Origin: Cyanoderma ruficeps
Taxonomy: Eukaryota; Chordata; Aves; Passeriformes; Timaliidae
Length of the DNA: 64,000 nt
Assembly (NCBI GenBank): GCA_008694505.1
Contig: VZDJ01000623.1
Location: 12,850,514-12,914,513, forward strand
Direction: 5' to 3'
Both the position numbers and the translations under genes were made by a program. Below, one piece after another: positions 46,560 through 59,700 of this stretch. The first letter of the stretch is position 1. Each line of letters starts with the position of its first letter. The notes beneath the pieces were generated by a model, which worked only from the letters and a program-made list of their open reading frames with translations, was not told the DNA's origin and did not search any database.

Positions 46560-49478
46560 GTAAAAACAAGGTACAGATTTTTTGACCTCTCCAAGAGAGG
46601 CAATGTGAGCACATTAAGACAAGGCTCTTGCTGCAGGAACAAAGCTGTTCTACTTGCAGTAGAACAATGCATCCAGCTGTTTGTTTATTGCAGCCCCATG
46701 TCAGAGCAATGAGATTGACAAGAAATGGAAACAGTGGGCAGTGATAAGAATTGTATTTTTAACAGACAGTGGTGGTAGCTGAGTGGGAAGAGAGAAGAAA
46801 TTAGCCATTATTTTTCCACCTGTTCCTGTGCTAAATATTGGCATTAATTTGCTTGTTCCGAAATGCCAAGCAGCTGAGCACAGGAGGTTCAGTCTAAGCG
46901 GTTTAAAGTGCTACCTGGAGTTTTATGATGTTTTTCCTTCAGTAAGACAGGAGGCTTTAATAGGAACACTCTAAAACATCCTTAATGTTAGGTCTCTCAG
47001 TCCCATATCTTCATTAAGAGAGAATTTTCCTGCTCCATGCTTTTTTAGATTGGATGGTTTGTTTTTCACTGAATTGGCTGTCAGATTCACAATCTCTGAC
47101 AATCTTTTTTATTATTTATTTAATATGAAAAATATTTAAAACTAGGATTCTAATTTTGAACAAAGGAGAAATTAGGAAGAAAGCAACTACCTTTTCCCCT
47201 CAAAATTCCATATACTTTCAGTTCTTCTTTACCATAAAACTTTTGTTGTTGTTTGTTTGGATTTTTTTCCCCCTGTAATTAGCTTTAAACATTTTGGTTT
47301 TCCCTATCAATAATTATAAGTTGAATATCTTGAACAAGAACTTTCTGTGATCTAACTCTTATCAGTTTGCAGCAAAACTCCCTCTGGCTGTTACTCTTTC
47401 AGTTTTGCATTTCTTTTCAGCAAAGTTTAAAACTGAGCAACAGTCAGAAGAAATAAAGATTTTCTATCTCTGACCTGAATGAAATCAAGTTTTAAGTGGT
47501 TGAAATGTTATTTTGATCACACAGATGGAAACCCACAATCCAAACTATTTGGATGAAATGCAAACAAAAGCCTAACAAGCTATATACTGCTCCTAATTTT
47601 CTAGCTTTTTCTTTATATTAAACAAAATTCAAATCTACAGGTTTTATTTCCAGTGATGCAAACTGGCATAGTTTGCAACAGCTATGAGTGATCTCACCAT
47701 GTTGTATGGGTAGACAGATCCCCTGTAACTTCAGAGACCAATAGACTCTACTGCCCTATTCAAGCCATGCAAAGCAGTTGTTTGGTTGAATTTTTGCATC
47801 TGGTGCTGCTTTCAAGAAAACCACACGGGAGTTGGTTTGTTTTTCCATCTCTCTGTTGTTGTCACCTTTGAGTTTGCTGCTAACAAATGTCTCAGACTGA
47901 GGCACAAGCACAAAGAAGTTATATATTAATGAACAAGAAGAGGACATAAGGAGCAACCAGCCATGAATCAAAGGAGGGTTTTTTTTTCCTTTGTGTACCA
48001 TAAGTGGCAGACTTGTAATCATCTTTCTAACAAATGTAAGAAGTTATTAATCTGCTCTATAGGTCTTTCCTCGTTTTTAATATTTTTTTTTGTTGATTGG
48101 TTGGTTCTTTGATGTTCCTTTGTCCAGAGAGGAAAACATTTGCTCCTGCCCCCTTTGATTTGCCTTGAGGAGAGGCTGCACTGCCCTACAAATATAGTGG
48201 TTAGATCTGACCTCTGGGCAGCAGGTGATTGTTATTTGAGGACCAACCAGAAGTTTGTTATTTTCTAAAAAATATCCTGCTCCCACTAGTTTAATTTCTC
48301 CTGAGTGATACTAGGAAATAAGCCATTGGGGTAGTCATTATCAAGATTCATGCTGATGCTTTCAATTTTTCATTAAGGTTTTTGCCCCCAGAAAACCATA
48401 TAGCCTACCTAACAATTATTTTATATTTGCTGCAGTGTGAGGTATGTTCATCAATGCTTCAATTAGAAGTGCAAACCTATAATTACTGCCTCCATAGACA
48501 GAAAAAAGTGAAGTTTCATTTGTGTTGATGAATATGCAGCTTTTAAAAAAGTTCCTCAGTTTATTATTAGAAATGAAGGAGAAAAAGAAACAGAGGGGGA
48601 TTTTTCTGACATTTATACTAGGGAAGTGGCAGTTATATTGAGACATTTTTGTCCCTTTTAGCAGCAAAACATCAAAGACTCTATACCTTTTCTTCAATGT
48701 ATAGAGCATGAGAAAAGAGAGTATATATATGATAACTTCATTATAAAGAACCTACCATCTATATGGAATAAAAGAATATTAACAGCATTGAGATGTGCAT
48801 TTATGTTTCTGTAAAGGAAATAAGAGTATGCTTCTGTATAAGAGTATGTTCTAGCCATTGGCTAGGACTGGAAAATTTTTAAGTATCAAGTATGTCCAGC
48901 CTTGGGGTATTGCCTTAGAGTTTTGCAGTTCTGAAGAGAGCAGTCTAAAGGAAGAACTACACTTCAGAGAGCTTGGGTTTCATGCTCCCGTTTTCAGCTC
49001 AGAACTTCCCTCAAGCAGGCTGCACCATGTGTCCGCCCCTCACTATTGCATCCTTGAATTCAGCCAGCCAGAAGCCTTTGCACAGCTTTGTGCTCCTCTG
49101 ACTGATCTGACAGTATTGAAGTTGTTCCTGCTGTACAACAGCGTATGAGATACTTTTAGACTTCAGCCAGTGGGTACTGTTCTTGATCTGATCTGGGAAT
49201 GAAAGTACTTAGACCACAGGTTGTCCCCATCACTCTCAGGCCCAAGCTCTGCAAAGAACTAGAATCCTCTTGGCCTGCCTTCTTTTTCTAAATCTGTTCC
49301 AGGTAAAATTCCAGTGACTCCTCTTTTCTGCAGCCCTTGGTATCTAGGAGCAACTTGTACATATTGTTGACTTGTTCTTTGACTTATCAATTTCAGAAAT
49401 TCTGAAAGAATTGTTTCCAGTATGGTGTAGTCTATCTTATACACTTATATTTATATTTATATTTTATGTACATATGAC
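46560..49478. other. Unique AT-rich non-coding DNA
   Basis: No gene or transposon recognised. A 96-codon plus-strand frame (48858-49148) lies in slightly GC-richer sequence but has no known domain and no donor or acceptor in convincing position. Confidence 0.5.
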
Positions 49479-49479
49479 A

Positions 49480-49701
49480 GGACAAGAGGTAGTGGCCCGA
49501 AGTTTTTCCAGGGGAGATTTAGATTAGATTGGAACAGATTGCCCAGGAAAGAGGTGGAGTCCCAGTCCCCAGAAATGTTTAAAAATATGTGCATTAGCAC
49601 TTGAGGAAATGATTCAGTGGTGAACCTGGTAATGCTAGTTTAAAGTTGGACTCTTAAGTTAAAAGTTAAACTTTTCCAAACGTAATAATTCTATGATTCT
49701 A
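49480..49701 (+). mobile_element. CR1 LINE 3' end, sense strand
   Basis: The only relatively well-kept sense-strand CR1 3' end here. It reads gacaagaggtagtggcc, gaagtttttccaggggag, ttggaacagattgcccagg, gaggtggagtcccagtcccc, agaaatgtttaaaaatatg, cattagcacttgaggaaatg, attcagtggtgaacctgg, gttggactct and ends taataattctatgattcta. The end is the CR1 8-bp terminal repeat (ATTCTATG type). It holds only the C-terminal end of the former reverse-transcriptase frame and the 3' UTR, so it is a dead 5'-truncated copy. Confidence 0.94.
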
Positions 49702-50185
49702 CTTAAATTTTATTCTGCAAAACAAAACTAAGCTGTGATTGGGCACATCCAAGATAGAGCCAAAATGAGACAGTGGAGAAAGGCTGCAGCAGAACATATG
49801 TGTGTAGAAAATAATGCTGATTCTACAGAGGAGTTCACAGTTCACAACAGCCAGGAATGTGTGACTTCTGTGGTATTTTCTAGTTAGCCTCTGTTAAATA
49901 TGATCTGTAAGTTTCTACTGTTTGTGATATAATGGGGATTATGTGGTATTGAGAGGTTAATAAAGAAGATGCAGTGGAAAATTAAGGTTTATGAGTAAAA
50001 AGAGTTATTGTCAACTAGATTTATAATAGAAAAGTTGCTATTGATAAATAAGTGGCAGGACTACATCTCCATAGGTGGAAAAGTCTGTTGAAAGGGTGGA
50101 CCTCACTTAATTCTTATTCATAAATTCAGAATTGTTGAAAATCAGGCAGAAATACCTTGCACAGGCAATTATAACAAGTGGGAAA
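49702..50185. other. Non-coding DNA between two CR1-related segments
   Basis: No clear feature. Parts may belong to the old LINE remnant that follows (for example ggtggacctcacttaattc), but the similarity is not strong enough to extend it. Confidence 0.35.
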
Positions 50186-50890
50186 GGTTTTCTAGTAAAT
50201 AGGGAGAAAAGTGGAGTAGCAATATGTTAAAAGTGGGTATTGTCCTAAAGATAATATAGATCTGGCTCAAAAATTGAATGCTTCATCTCAGTTTTCAATA
50301 AAGAAAACTCTATAACACAGTGGCAAAGGCAGAATGGTTAATGGGAATAACTATATAGAAATGCAAATTACAATCGCTGAGGTGAAATAAAACTCAGATG
50401 ACTGTTGAAGTCAGGAAGATTGAGTAATCTTTATCAGAGATACTGAATAATTGACAGATGAAACTGAGATCACTAGCATGGATTCCTATTAAACCTATCA
50501 ACACTTGCACTTAATGATTGAAGAAAAGCAAAATTAGTATTTGCGATTTCTTTTTTGCAATTTGCAATTTGCCAAAGGAGAGGAATAAAATGTAAGAAAG
50601 GAACTATAGGAAAGGAACTATAAGCACTTTAGGTTTGATAAAATGTAAGAAGAAGGGTGCATTAAGGAAATCATATATTTGGCTGTAGCTATTAAAATAA
50701 ATCCTGATTTACCAAAAGTGGATTTTATCCAACCAGTCTGGTATTTTACTTTGATTTTAAATATTTTTCATAATGAGGTTCTCAATATTAGAGCTGAGCA
50801 TAAAAATTTAAAAAAATATTTTCATGAATGATCAGCTAATTTTAATAGATTTTACTTTAGTCATGGCCAACATTAATAATCATCCTTATT
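50186..50890 (+). mobile_element. Very old LINE (CR1-like) reverse-transcriptase-region remnant
   Basis: Sense-strand blocks recall the region of CR1-like LINEs that precedes and enters the reverse transcriptase: tctcagttttcaataaaga, gaaatgcaaattacaatcgctg with aggtgaaataaaac, gtcaggaagattgagtaatc, ctgacagatgaaactgaga-like (bases about 50452-50475), tcactagcatgg and the aaggaactataag block (for the GNYR-type segment). All frames are riddled with stops. The order of the blocks supports the call more than any single match. It includes a local 14-bp tandem duplication (50597-50624). Subfamily is unknown. Confidence 0.5.
50597..50624. repeat. 14-bp tandem duplication
   Basis: Two adjacent copies of aaaggaactata plus two bases (agg/aag) inside the old LINE remnant. 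Confidence 0.85.
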
Positions 50891-51438
50891 TTATTGGCAT
50901 AAACATATCACACTGTTCAGCTGTACTTTTCAGCAGGCATTTTCCTTTTTGTAAACACTACCACATTTATCGTTTTAACATGAATGGATTGTAAACTCAC
51001 AGCAAAATTTTAAGGACAGGAGACACCATTTTAAGTTTGGAGACAAAAGGTGAATTATCACAAAGTGTATAAAGAAGAGAAGGAGAGAAGAGAATAGGTC
51101 CAAGACAATGGGCAACGAAATTTCATGTGAGGCAGGGTTTGAAAGTAGGATTCACTCTACTCAGTTTCTTCTCTCCTAAATCCCGCTTTCTTGCAATTGT
51201 CATATAGAAGAAGAAAGAAAGCATTCTCTCCCTGTACTTTTCTATTGCCAAACTGATGACTTCAAAATAGCTGTATTTTTTTTTTCAACTGGGTTAGGAT
51301 ATAGCAGCACTACAGTCCCTTCCTGCCAGAAGTCTATGTGGATATATGCTCAGCTTCAAAATAATTCTAGTGCCAATCACAGAGCAGCTGTGGGCGGCAG
51401 CAGGGGCAACATAGCACTTATTCATACCTCGCCTGAGA
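50891..51438. other. Non-coding DNA
   Basis: No gene or repeat recognised. Confidence 0.4.
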
Positions 51439-51515
51439 AGCTCGATTTATACTGACACACTAATACTCCAGTGATTTCAAAGGTATCAGTGTAAAGGAAA
51501 ATTAAGATCACCTAA
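51439..51515. repeat. Possible ancient amniote interspersed repeat
   Basis: The pattern gatttatactgacac, then actccagtgatttcaa, then tatcagtgtaaag and a purine-rich end follows a repeat seen in reptiles and birds in which two short gattTACACcagTGTAA-type arms flank actccattgacttcaatgg. I recall the pattern, not a family name. This copy is diverged and I cannot prove it. Confidence 0.4.
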
Positions 51516-52179
51516 AATGAGGTTTCCACATATGATCTAAAGTCAGGTCACTATCCTAAATATAGATGTTCTGGAGTATCTCACTTGGTTTCCAGCTGTT
51601 GGTCCAGAAGGAAATTGACATCTCAATATGTTTCATGAAATAAATATTTTGTTTGTTTGCTTGTTTTAATTTGCAATTTAAAATTATTTTTTCCTTATTT
51701 ATAAAATACAGAATTTATTTCATCAGACTTGGTTCTCAAACTCACTAAGACGCTCCAGCTGAGAACATGAGCATACTAGATATTTCTTCTATAGAAGACC
51801 AAGAGGAGAAAAGCAAGTATAGACTTCTGGGAATAAATTTAGTTCAAAAATCTGCTTAAACTTTTGTAAATGGAACTTAAATTCGTCAGAATTTCTTTTT
51901 TCATCAGAATTCTGAACATTTGGAGAAAATACTAGATCCTAAATGTTGACATTTTCTATGTTCCAATAGAATACTACTTAAACTTAGACTTGCAGTTCTG
52001 CCGAGTTTGTTTTGATATTTTGGGTGTTCATTTTGAGCATATGAGTATTCATTTTGACACTTGAGTACTGGAGAGTAGTGGTTGGTAACTTGAAAACATG
52101 AAAACTGCTTACTTAAAAATGCTGCTTTGAAAAGTCCTGTAAGTCCTTTAACACTCCTTTTTTACTCTTTTCCTGCGTA
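51516..52179. other. Non-coding DNA
   Basis: No gene or repeat recognised. Confidence 0.4.
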
Positions 52180-52770
52180 AGGGCCTCTCGTGTGTTTGTG
52201 TGTAGGGAGATGTGGATGGATGTCAGTGCCAGAAACTGGAATGGGACCTCAGGTCTCAGGGACACAGATATCTATGGTGCCAACCACTGGAGCAAGTGTG
52301 CAAATTGATTGAGTGTGTGAGTGCCAGCAAAGATCCCACCAGGTGAGCCATCAAGTCAGTGTGGTGATGTGGGAGCCTGGGGGTGAGTGGATCTCTAAGA
52401 TTGAGACCACAGGGATGGGATGTGGGGTGGTTGTTGGGGGCCAGGAGAGCCCAAATTCACTCCATGTGTGAGAGCATTTGTGCCAGCAGCTAGAGCTTGG
52501 CATTGTGTGTCCAGGTGCCAGCAGATGGGCAGACTGGGTGTCTAAGCCCAGCTGTGGGCAACCCACTCTGAACATATGCACATATACATACTCCCAGTAG
52601 CAGATCTCCATCCTGCTCAGCAGGGAGGGGAGCAGGATGAGGCCATCCATGTCATTGTGCTCAAGTGACTTCTCTGTCAGTTTGTTGTGCTGGTGTGTGT
52701 GGCCAGACCTGTACACCTCTCATTTATGCTTGTGCTCCACAAACCTCCACATGCATATCCTGGGAATGAG
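52180..52770. other. GT/GC-rich islet of unknown nature
   Basis: A 590-bp block rich in gtgtg and gggtg words with abrupt AT-rich flanks. The word cca-gca-ga/gccagca recurs (52323, 52480, 52508). It has a strong donor-like ccaccaggtgagcc (52337-52350) on the plus strand, and a 121-codon minus-strand frame (52351-52716) with no domain I know. It is most likely an interspersed repeat or retroelement remnant, since its content is unlike unique AT-rich DNA nearby, but I cannot name a family. Confidence 0.4.
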
Positions 52771-55700
52771 CTCAGCCTTGCTACATTTTGAACCTGGCAA
52801 CAGAGAGCTGAGGAAGCCTTGTTCCTCTCAAGCTTTCAGATCTTGTCTAATTTTCCCCTAACCAAACAAAAAGCCACCAAGTCTTACTTTTTGGACAAAT
52901 GGAAGTTTTCTTTGGCATAAGACTGAGATTTGTCTTTTCCACAGATGAATGTGTTGTACCAGAAGTCAATACCTGCAGCTGCTAATAAATAGCTTTTTAT
53001 TTTTGATGTTAAGCCCTTCCCTTTCTTTGTGGCTGTTTGGTATTACCAACTGATGGAAGATATCTCTAATTGGATGTCTCTCTGTCTGCACCAGCATTAA
53101 AACCACAAACCAACATTGAAACACATTAATCATATGCAAAGTGCACTTTAATTCAGTCATGGTTTCAATCAGTCAATTTTGTGTAACTAAAAGGTTGAGA
53201 CTGCTGATCCCAATCCCTTCCTTGTAAATGCACTGTAACTTCTATACTTCCCAACTGCATTCCAAAAATGCTACTTTTTTAAGCATTTGCAAGAACTTAG
53301 AAACAAATGAGAAGGTTTGAAATCAAAAGACCATCAGCCTTTGAACAGGTGATAAAGCAGGCAAGTTGTCCCACTATGTGGAGTGTAGCATTGATGGGGA
53401 AGAAAGGTTGGTATTAGCAAACTGCTTTTACGTCTTCTTCCTCTGATATGTCAAATAGATATCATATTTACTGCCAAAACATGGTGCTGGTGCTAATGGT
53501 GAAAGACTGAAGACCTAAGAGGACATCTGCTGCTGCACTCTCTGGAATGGAATTATGGAATATTTTTGCAAAGAGTCCACTAGTATTCCAAATAGATTCA
53601 AAATGCAAACAGTTTTTCTGCCACATTAGCGCCTGATTATCAAAGTAAATTTTATCTTATCTTTGCTTTTCAGAGACTGGAATTTATAATTTGCCTTGGT
53701 TTGTCGGCATAAGCCACACCATGTTTAGAATAGATTGCAATTTTACCCTTAGTGAATTTCTTAACTGAAAAGAGACATTTGGTATACATGGTTCACTATT
53801 GTCATTTTGAAGCTGCAACGTCCTTTTAAGTCTGAAACGGTTTTATTTGACAGGATTTTCAAATAGGCTCATTTATACCTTGCATGCCCAATATTTTGGA
53901 TTTATGCTAAGAGGGAGCCAAGGTTTCTGACTTTATAAATCTCTATCATGGCCTTAAAATGCCAAATAGAATTCACCAGTCAAAACCTTGATTCTTCAAG
54001 ACCAAGAGAATGTTTACCATTGAATTTAATCAGCCCCAAACTTAATCCTCTATAATATCAGCTTTCTGTTTTATGACTACATATCAAAGGTTAACCACAC
54101 ATTCATGCAGCAATGTTGTGTTCCATGAATATTGTTCTGAGCTATAAATTTTTCAGTTTTAAAATTATTTCCCTGCTATGTGACAGAATAGAAAGTAAGT
54201 GGAGAAAGGAGAGAGAGAGAGAGTGCCACTCCATCAAGGCAAGATGTGTTCTCAAAAAATTCAGACTATCTCCACTTCTGCCATGATTAGATTTACAGGA
54301 CTAACAGGTAGCTGTACAGCACACATTTATCAAATTCTCAAAGTCAATTTTCATAGTTCTTTCACTCACTCAGACTCTAAAGTTCACATTTAACTTTTAA
54401 TAAATCTAGAGAATATAATATTGAATAAAAGTTACATTTATCAGTTTAATTTTGGAATGCTTACTGAATATACATTATTGCTCTGTTTTTCAATTGAATT
54501 TCATTTATTGAAGACCCTTTTTTTCTGCTGTAACTACTTAGATTCCCTTGGCTTCATGATTTCTTCAAAAAAAAGGGGGTTGATTATGTAAGCAGTAAAT
54601 GGTCTTCATTCAGGCTGTAAAATATATGCTAAGATTTCTTTGACAAACTATCCACTTTTTGCTCTCTATCCAGACCTTTGTTGGTAATGTTTGTCCTACT
54701 GCAGTGAGAAACACATTTCATGTCTTTCACATAATTGCCACATTGACCAATAATAGACTCCCGTTTTTTCTGTAACATGCACTGCTAGAATCAATAAATT
54801 AGTTATTAGTAATCAGAGTTTACAGAGAATTAGGCATAGAAATGGCAACATATAGATAAATTGTTTGCGTATTAATTTTATATATTTATATTTATTTTAC
54901 TGTGTGAATGCATGGCAGCTACATGTATGCTATCTAGAAGAATGAAGGATGAAAGGCTAATGTTGTGCAATGGAGTATCTGTTTGCTCAGCAAAGGGGTA
55001 CCTGAGGTACTTTTGGGTGGAAGGCATCAGCAATAGTGCTAGACAAGCTGTTCTAGGGCTCTTCTGTTTTCTCTGGGCTCCCAGTTTCTCAGGCTTCTCA
55101 GAGTACTTAATTAGCTTCATGTTGTATTATATTGGACCCACACTGCATGTCTCTCCTGAGACCAGTGCTGCCTTTCTCTATCTTCGTAATTTCCTTTAGT
55201 GGTAGATGTACCTAATATAAATAGAAAGGTAACAGTAACCAACAATAAATATATTTCATTTTGGTCTTTTATGAAAACAAATAGGATTGCTCAAAACTGT
55301 CCATATTTTGACATCACTTTCATCTTTAATGGAGTTCTGAAATTCAGTCTGAATGTTTCTTTTGCACTTCACAGAATCTGCCCTATGTTTCTGAATAAAA
55401 GCTTAGTGGAAAGAAAATAAAATCATTTTTACATCTATGTAGATTAAGGGTTTTTTTTCAACAGGCTTTTTCATTTCTATCTTCTTTTCTTTTCAAGGAC
55501 ATCAGGTTATCTCAGCCTCCTTGGAGTCAGAATGTCTGGTTTCATGGAAATATATGGGTAGACTTCACTCAAATAATAACAAACTCAACCCTATAATGAT
55601 GGTCTATTGATTAATACCCATCTCCCTACAGTCTCTGTGTTGCTATGAACTTGTTTCTACCAGCTGTTGAACTGTGTTTATGGTTAATCTTGGTCTTCAC

Positions 55701-56690
55701 CAATTCCTAATCAAAGGAAAAAAAAATAAATAAAAGGAAAGGGAAACATCCCCCAAAGAAGCTTATGAAACAAAAAGACTACAAAACAGCAAGAAACTTG
55801 CACTCTAGAGATATTTTAATTAACTGGATATTGTCTTTTCTAAGTTATTGTTTTCAAAAAATATCAATTTAGTGTCCTGCATCATGCATCCAAACAGATG
55901 AGTTACAATGAGTCACTGTAACTCAACTGCAATAGCAGAAAGATCTGCTTCATTGAAGACTATGAAAATAGTTGAGATAAATAAAATAAAAGACCGTCCA
56001 TCCTGAAACACATTTTCAAGGAAATAGAAAATAAACAAAACAGAACAATATGGATTCTCTTGCTGAATCTCCTCTAAATTTTAGGAACTTCCCCAGATGC
56101 GTTTTATAGATAAGAATTCTAACAATGCTTCTCAAATTTTTTTCTTTTATCTCATCTTGTTCTCTAAAAGAATGGAAATGAGTTTTGCAGTAAGAAAACT
56201 GCCCACAGCAAACAAATATTCTGGAGATTATAGATAAGAGGTTTGGTGGGAAACTAATTTTTTTTATCCTCTGTAAATACTGAAATTGAGATCTTCCTAA
56301 CCTATGTGTCCAAGCTAACTAAAAGTTGTTTGGGGTCATGATAGATATTCAATTCTATGGAAGAACACCATCGTCAAACCATAAAAAGAAATCTAAATTG
56401 ATATAATTACCACAACAAGATGTGAAGAAAAATAATTTATTGATCAGGTCAACAGTCTTTGTTTTCATAAAAAACACAGAAAACATAAAAATATTGAAGA
56501 CTCAGCTAGTTTTTGTTGTCCCCCATTCTGTTTCTCCACAATTTTTCCAGTTATTCAAGACTTGCACTATCACATTCATAATACTTAATTTTCTACTGCT
56601 CTGCGTATTTTGAGTTGAAGAGTCATTTGTCAGCTATTGTGAACTCATATCTGCTCTCTGCCTGGTATTTTTGTGCTTTTAGAAAATTGA
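52771..56690. other. Unique AT-rich non-coding DNA
   Basis: No gene or transposon recognised. Contains a short GA microsatellite (54208-54223). A 95-codon frame at 54912-55199 and an adjoining 73-codon frame show no domain. Confidence 0.5.
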
Positions 56691-56772
56691 ATTATTAACA
56701 AAACAAAAAACCCAAGCAACCAACCAAAAAAAAAACCAACAAAAAGAACCCAAGCAACACCCCACCACACTT
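56691..56772. repeat. A/C-rich low-complexity tract
   Basis: Runs of A broken by single and double C with CCAA and CAAG units; the same style of tract as at 45861-45980. Confidence 0.8.
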
Positions 56773-59700
56773 TTAAATTCCTTGGCTTTGTTCTTCTGTG
56801 TAATAGTAAAACTTCAGAATTTTGCAAAGACAAAAGATAGGAAAATATTTTTTCCTATACCGCACGTGGCTGAATTTGAGGGTATTTTAACTTGTAATTA
56901 GCGGTCCGAATATATCACAAAATGGACTATGAATTACTTGACTATCCAACTGGAATCAGTCAGTACATGCAAATACTCTGTCCTGCCCTACTTGAATTTT
57001 ACCAATTCCAACAGACACCTAGGGGACGTTCTTTTTTTTTTTTTTAACTTTAGCAACATTTGTACTTCTCATCACACCAATAAAATCTATGAATTTGAAA
57101 TATTTGAATTTTAGCACACATGCATCTTCCTTTGAAGCATAAAATGATGGCTTTGAAACTAATGCATAATATCCGAAAGATGGCCAAACTATTTAGAAGT
57201 TTTATATAATGCTGTCATTTTTTTTGTTTCTGTTTGATAAAATAGGAAACACTTCTGTATTAAAAGAGTCAATCATCTACTCACTAATTGAGGGGGATTT
57301 AAATTATACCCTTTGGAAGATGAAAAAATATTTGCATGAGTAAAAATACATACTCTTAGTAACTGTAGCCTAGCATATACCTCATTATTTCACCATTATC
57401 TCCTAAAAGGAGTATTTTGATTAATTAGCCTTTTGTTTTGTTTCTTTTTTACTTATTTTTTATCTTATTTGCTTTGGAGTTACTGTCGTAAATGATAAAT
57501 GAAGTTTTACTATTTATAATCAACACATTCACTAGTTTTCCTTAAGATTCCAGATAAGACCAAAATGACCAATTTTTCTTATTTGCATTCACACATGTTT
57601 CTATCTAGCCTTATTTGTGAATTACTTACTATTTTTTAAAAAATATATCTTTGCAGGGCTGTTAAAGAGATTGTAGGCCAGATCAATTAAGTCATACAGC
57701 AGAAACAGACTGGCTGTAGGAATATGATAAGGGCAAAGGCAGCTCCTGAGCACCTTGACAGGTCATCATTTACCCATTTGCACACTCTTCAGGATTCTGA
57801 ACTGTTTTGCACTGTTAACAATTACTGAAATGCATGACACACTAAATCAGTATACAACAGGAACAGTTTTCCATATTAGCTGTAAGCATTGAAATTACTG
57901 ACAGTAAGCTAAGATCTGTAAAAATATTAAGGCTTGTTTGTTTGGTTTGTGGTTTGCATTCTTTTTTTAATTTTAATCGAGGATGCTACTTAAAATAATT
58001 GTAAAATTTCTAAACTTCTCAATATATGTTTTTTTTCTCACTAGGGAAGAGGAAAGAAAAGAGAAAAGACAACGAATGAACCAGCCATCATGAAGTTCTG
58101 TTTTACTTCTTTCCTAATCAAGATAGCCAAATCCACTGATAGGCAGCTATAGGGAAAGTAGAAACAAACACAAAAGTCACCAGGTGTCTGCAAAAAATCT
58201 TTGGGAAGGCTATGATATATCCCTCAACAAATGTGTCTGAAAGGCAAAGTGATGATGATAATTTCCAATGAATTTGCCATTTTTCCTGCTGCAGGTACTT
58301 CCCATCAGAGGGATGGGGAGAAGAGAAAGATAAGATATAAGAAAGCACATGATTTATTATTGTGCCCTGAAATATATCAGTGATAATTATTTTTTGGGAT
58401 TTTTTTTCAGTTATTCAGGGCAGTTGCCTTATGGTGCACTATTTAGTTTCAGTTGGTTCTATTCAGACCTAACCAAGTTTGCACCCTTTGATTAGTTCCA
58501 CAAACAAAGCAAAAAAAAATATGGATAATTAAGTATCAATATAATATGGAAAGTAAGATCTTGCTCTGAAACATGTAAACAGTATAGCCATCCCTCATGT
58601 GGGTCATTTAGAACACAATTTCTGCATTTGACTAATTGTGGTCTTGCATATATTCTTTGTAAAGTTATTTCTAACCTGAAAAAAAGGGATCTGGAGTCAT
58701 ATTTTCTCCTGTCCTGTTTTCCTATGAATTGCTCCATTCACTACTCTTCATCTAAAATAAAAATTTAGAATAAAGAATAAGTTATTCTTTTTGCTCTTGT
58801 AAACTTCTAAAATAATTGTCTAATAAAATTAGCAATTATATTTGCTTTTAACAAGTTCCTATAGTTAGGCCTGCTTTTAGTTTCACTTCTGCCAACAATC
58901 TATAAAAAAGTTATTACTTTTTCTAAAATGCCCACATGTACAAATTCCAAATTTTCAGGTGATAGGTCTCAAACTGTAGTGGCATTTTTTTGTGAGTTAA
59001 CAATCTAATTATTAAAGTATTTTGAGAAGGAAAAGGAACAAAAAACAACCTATAATTTGTAGCTAATAATGGATCAATTGGCATAAGCAATGAAAATAAA
59101 ATTTACTTAAAGAAGAATAGTTACAGGAAACATGCCATTTGTATTTAGGAGCTGAATGGAAGGTAGGTCATAGCTTCGAAGAAGAACTTAAAGTGAGCAT
59201 AGTAAAAACCCCACTTCCTTTCTCTAAAGCTGCAGCATAAATACTCTAATAAAAAGGAAAACTCTCTCCTCACAAAGGACCTCCTGATCCCAGGGGATTT
59301 GGCTTCCACCTCAGCTTTGCTATGGTTCTCAGTGTGATGCCTCTCATTGAGCCCTCCAAGCACATTAATGCCAGAGAAATGAACACCAATGGCTTAAATC
59401 TGTAAATAAGACCCTAAAAAAATTCTCATACCTTGAGAATGGCATGTTGGGTTCTTTCTAACAGTTACACCTGAAAGATTATAAACAAATGAGAAATTTG
59501 TAATGCAGGTAAATTGTAGACTTTGTCGTTTATAGTTCAGGGTTTTTCTTTGATAACATTAAAAAACTGTCCTCGTAAACAAAAGATTTTTAATGTTCTC
59601 TGGACTGAGCATGCTCTTAATGGCACATGACACATAAAAGGCACAAAGAAAATGTATGCACTTATAATTTAGCCTCTATTTTTGCTATCAAAGCACATTT

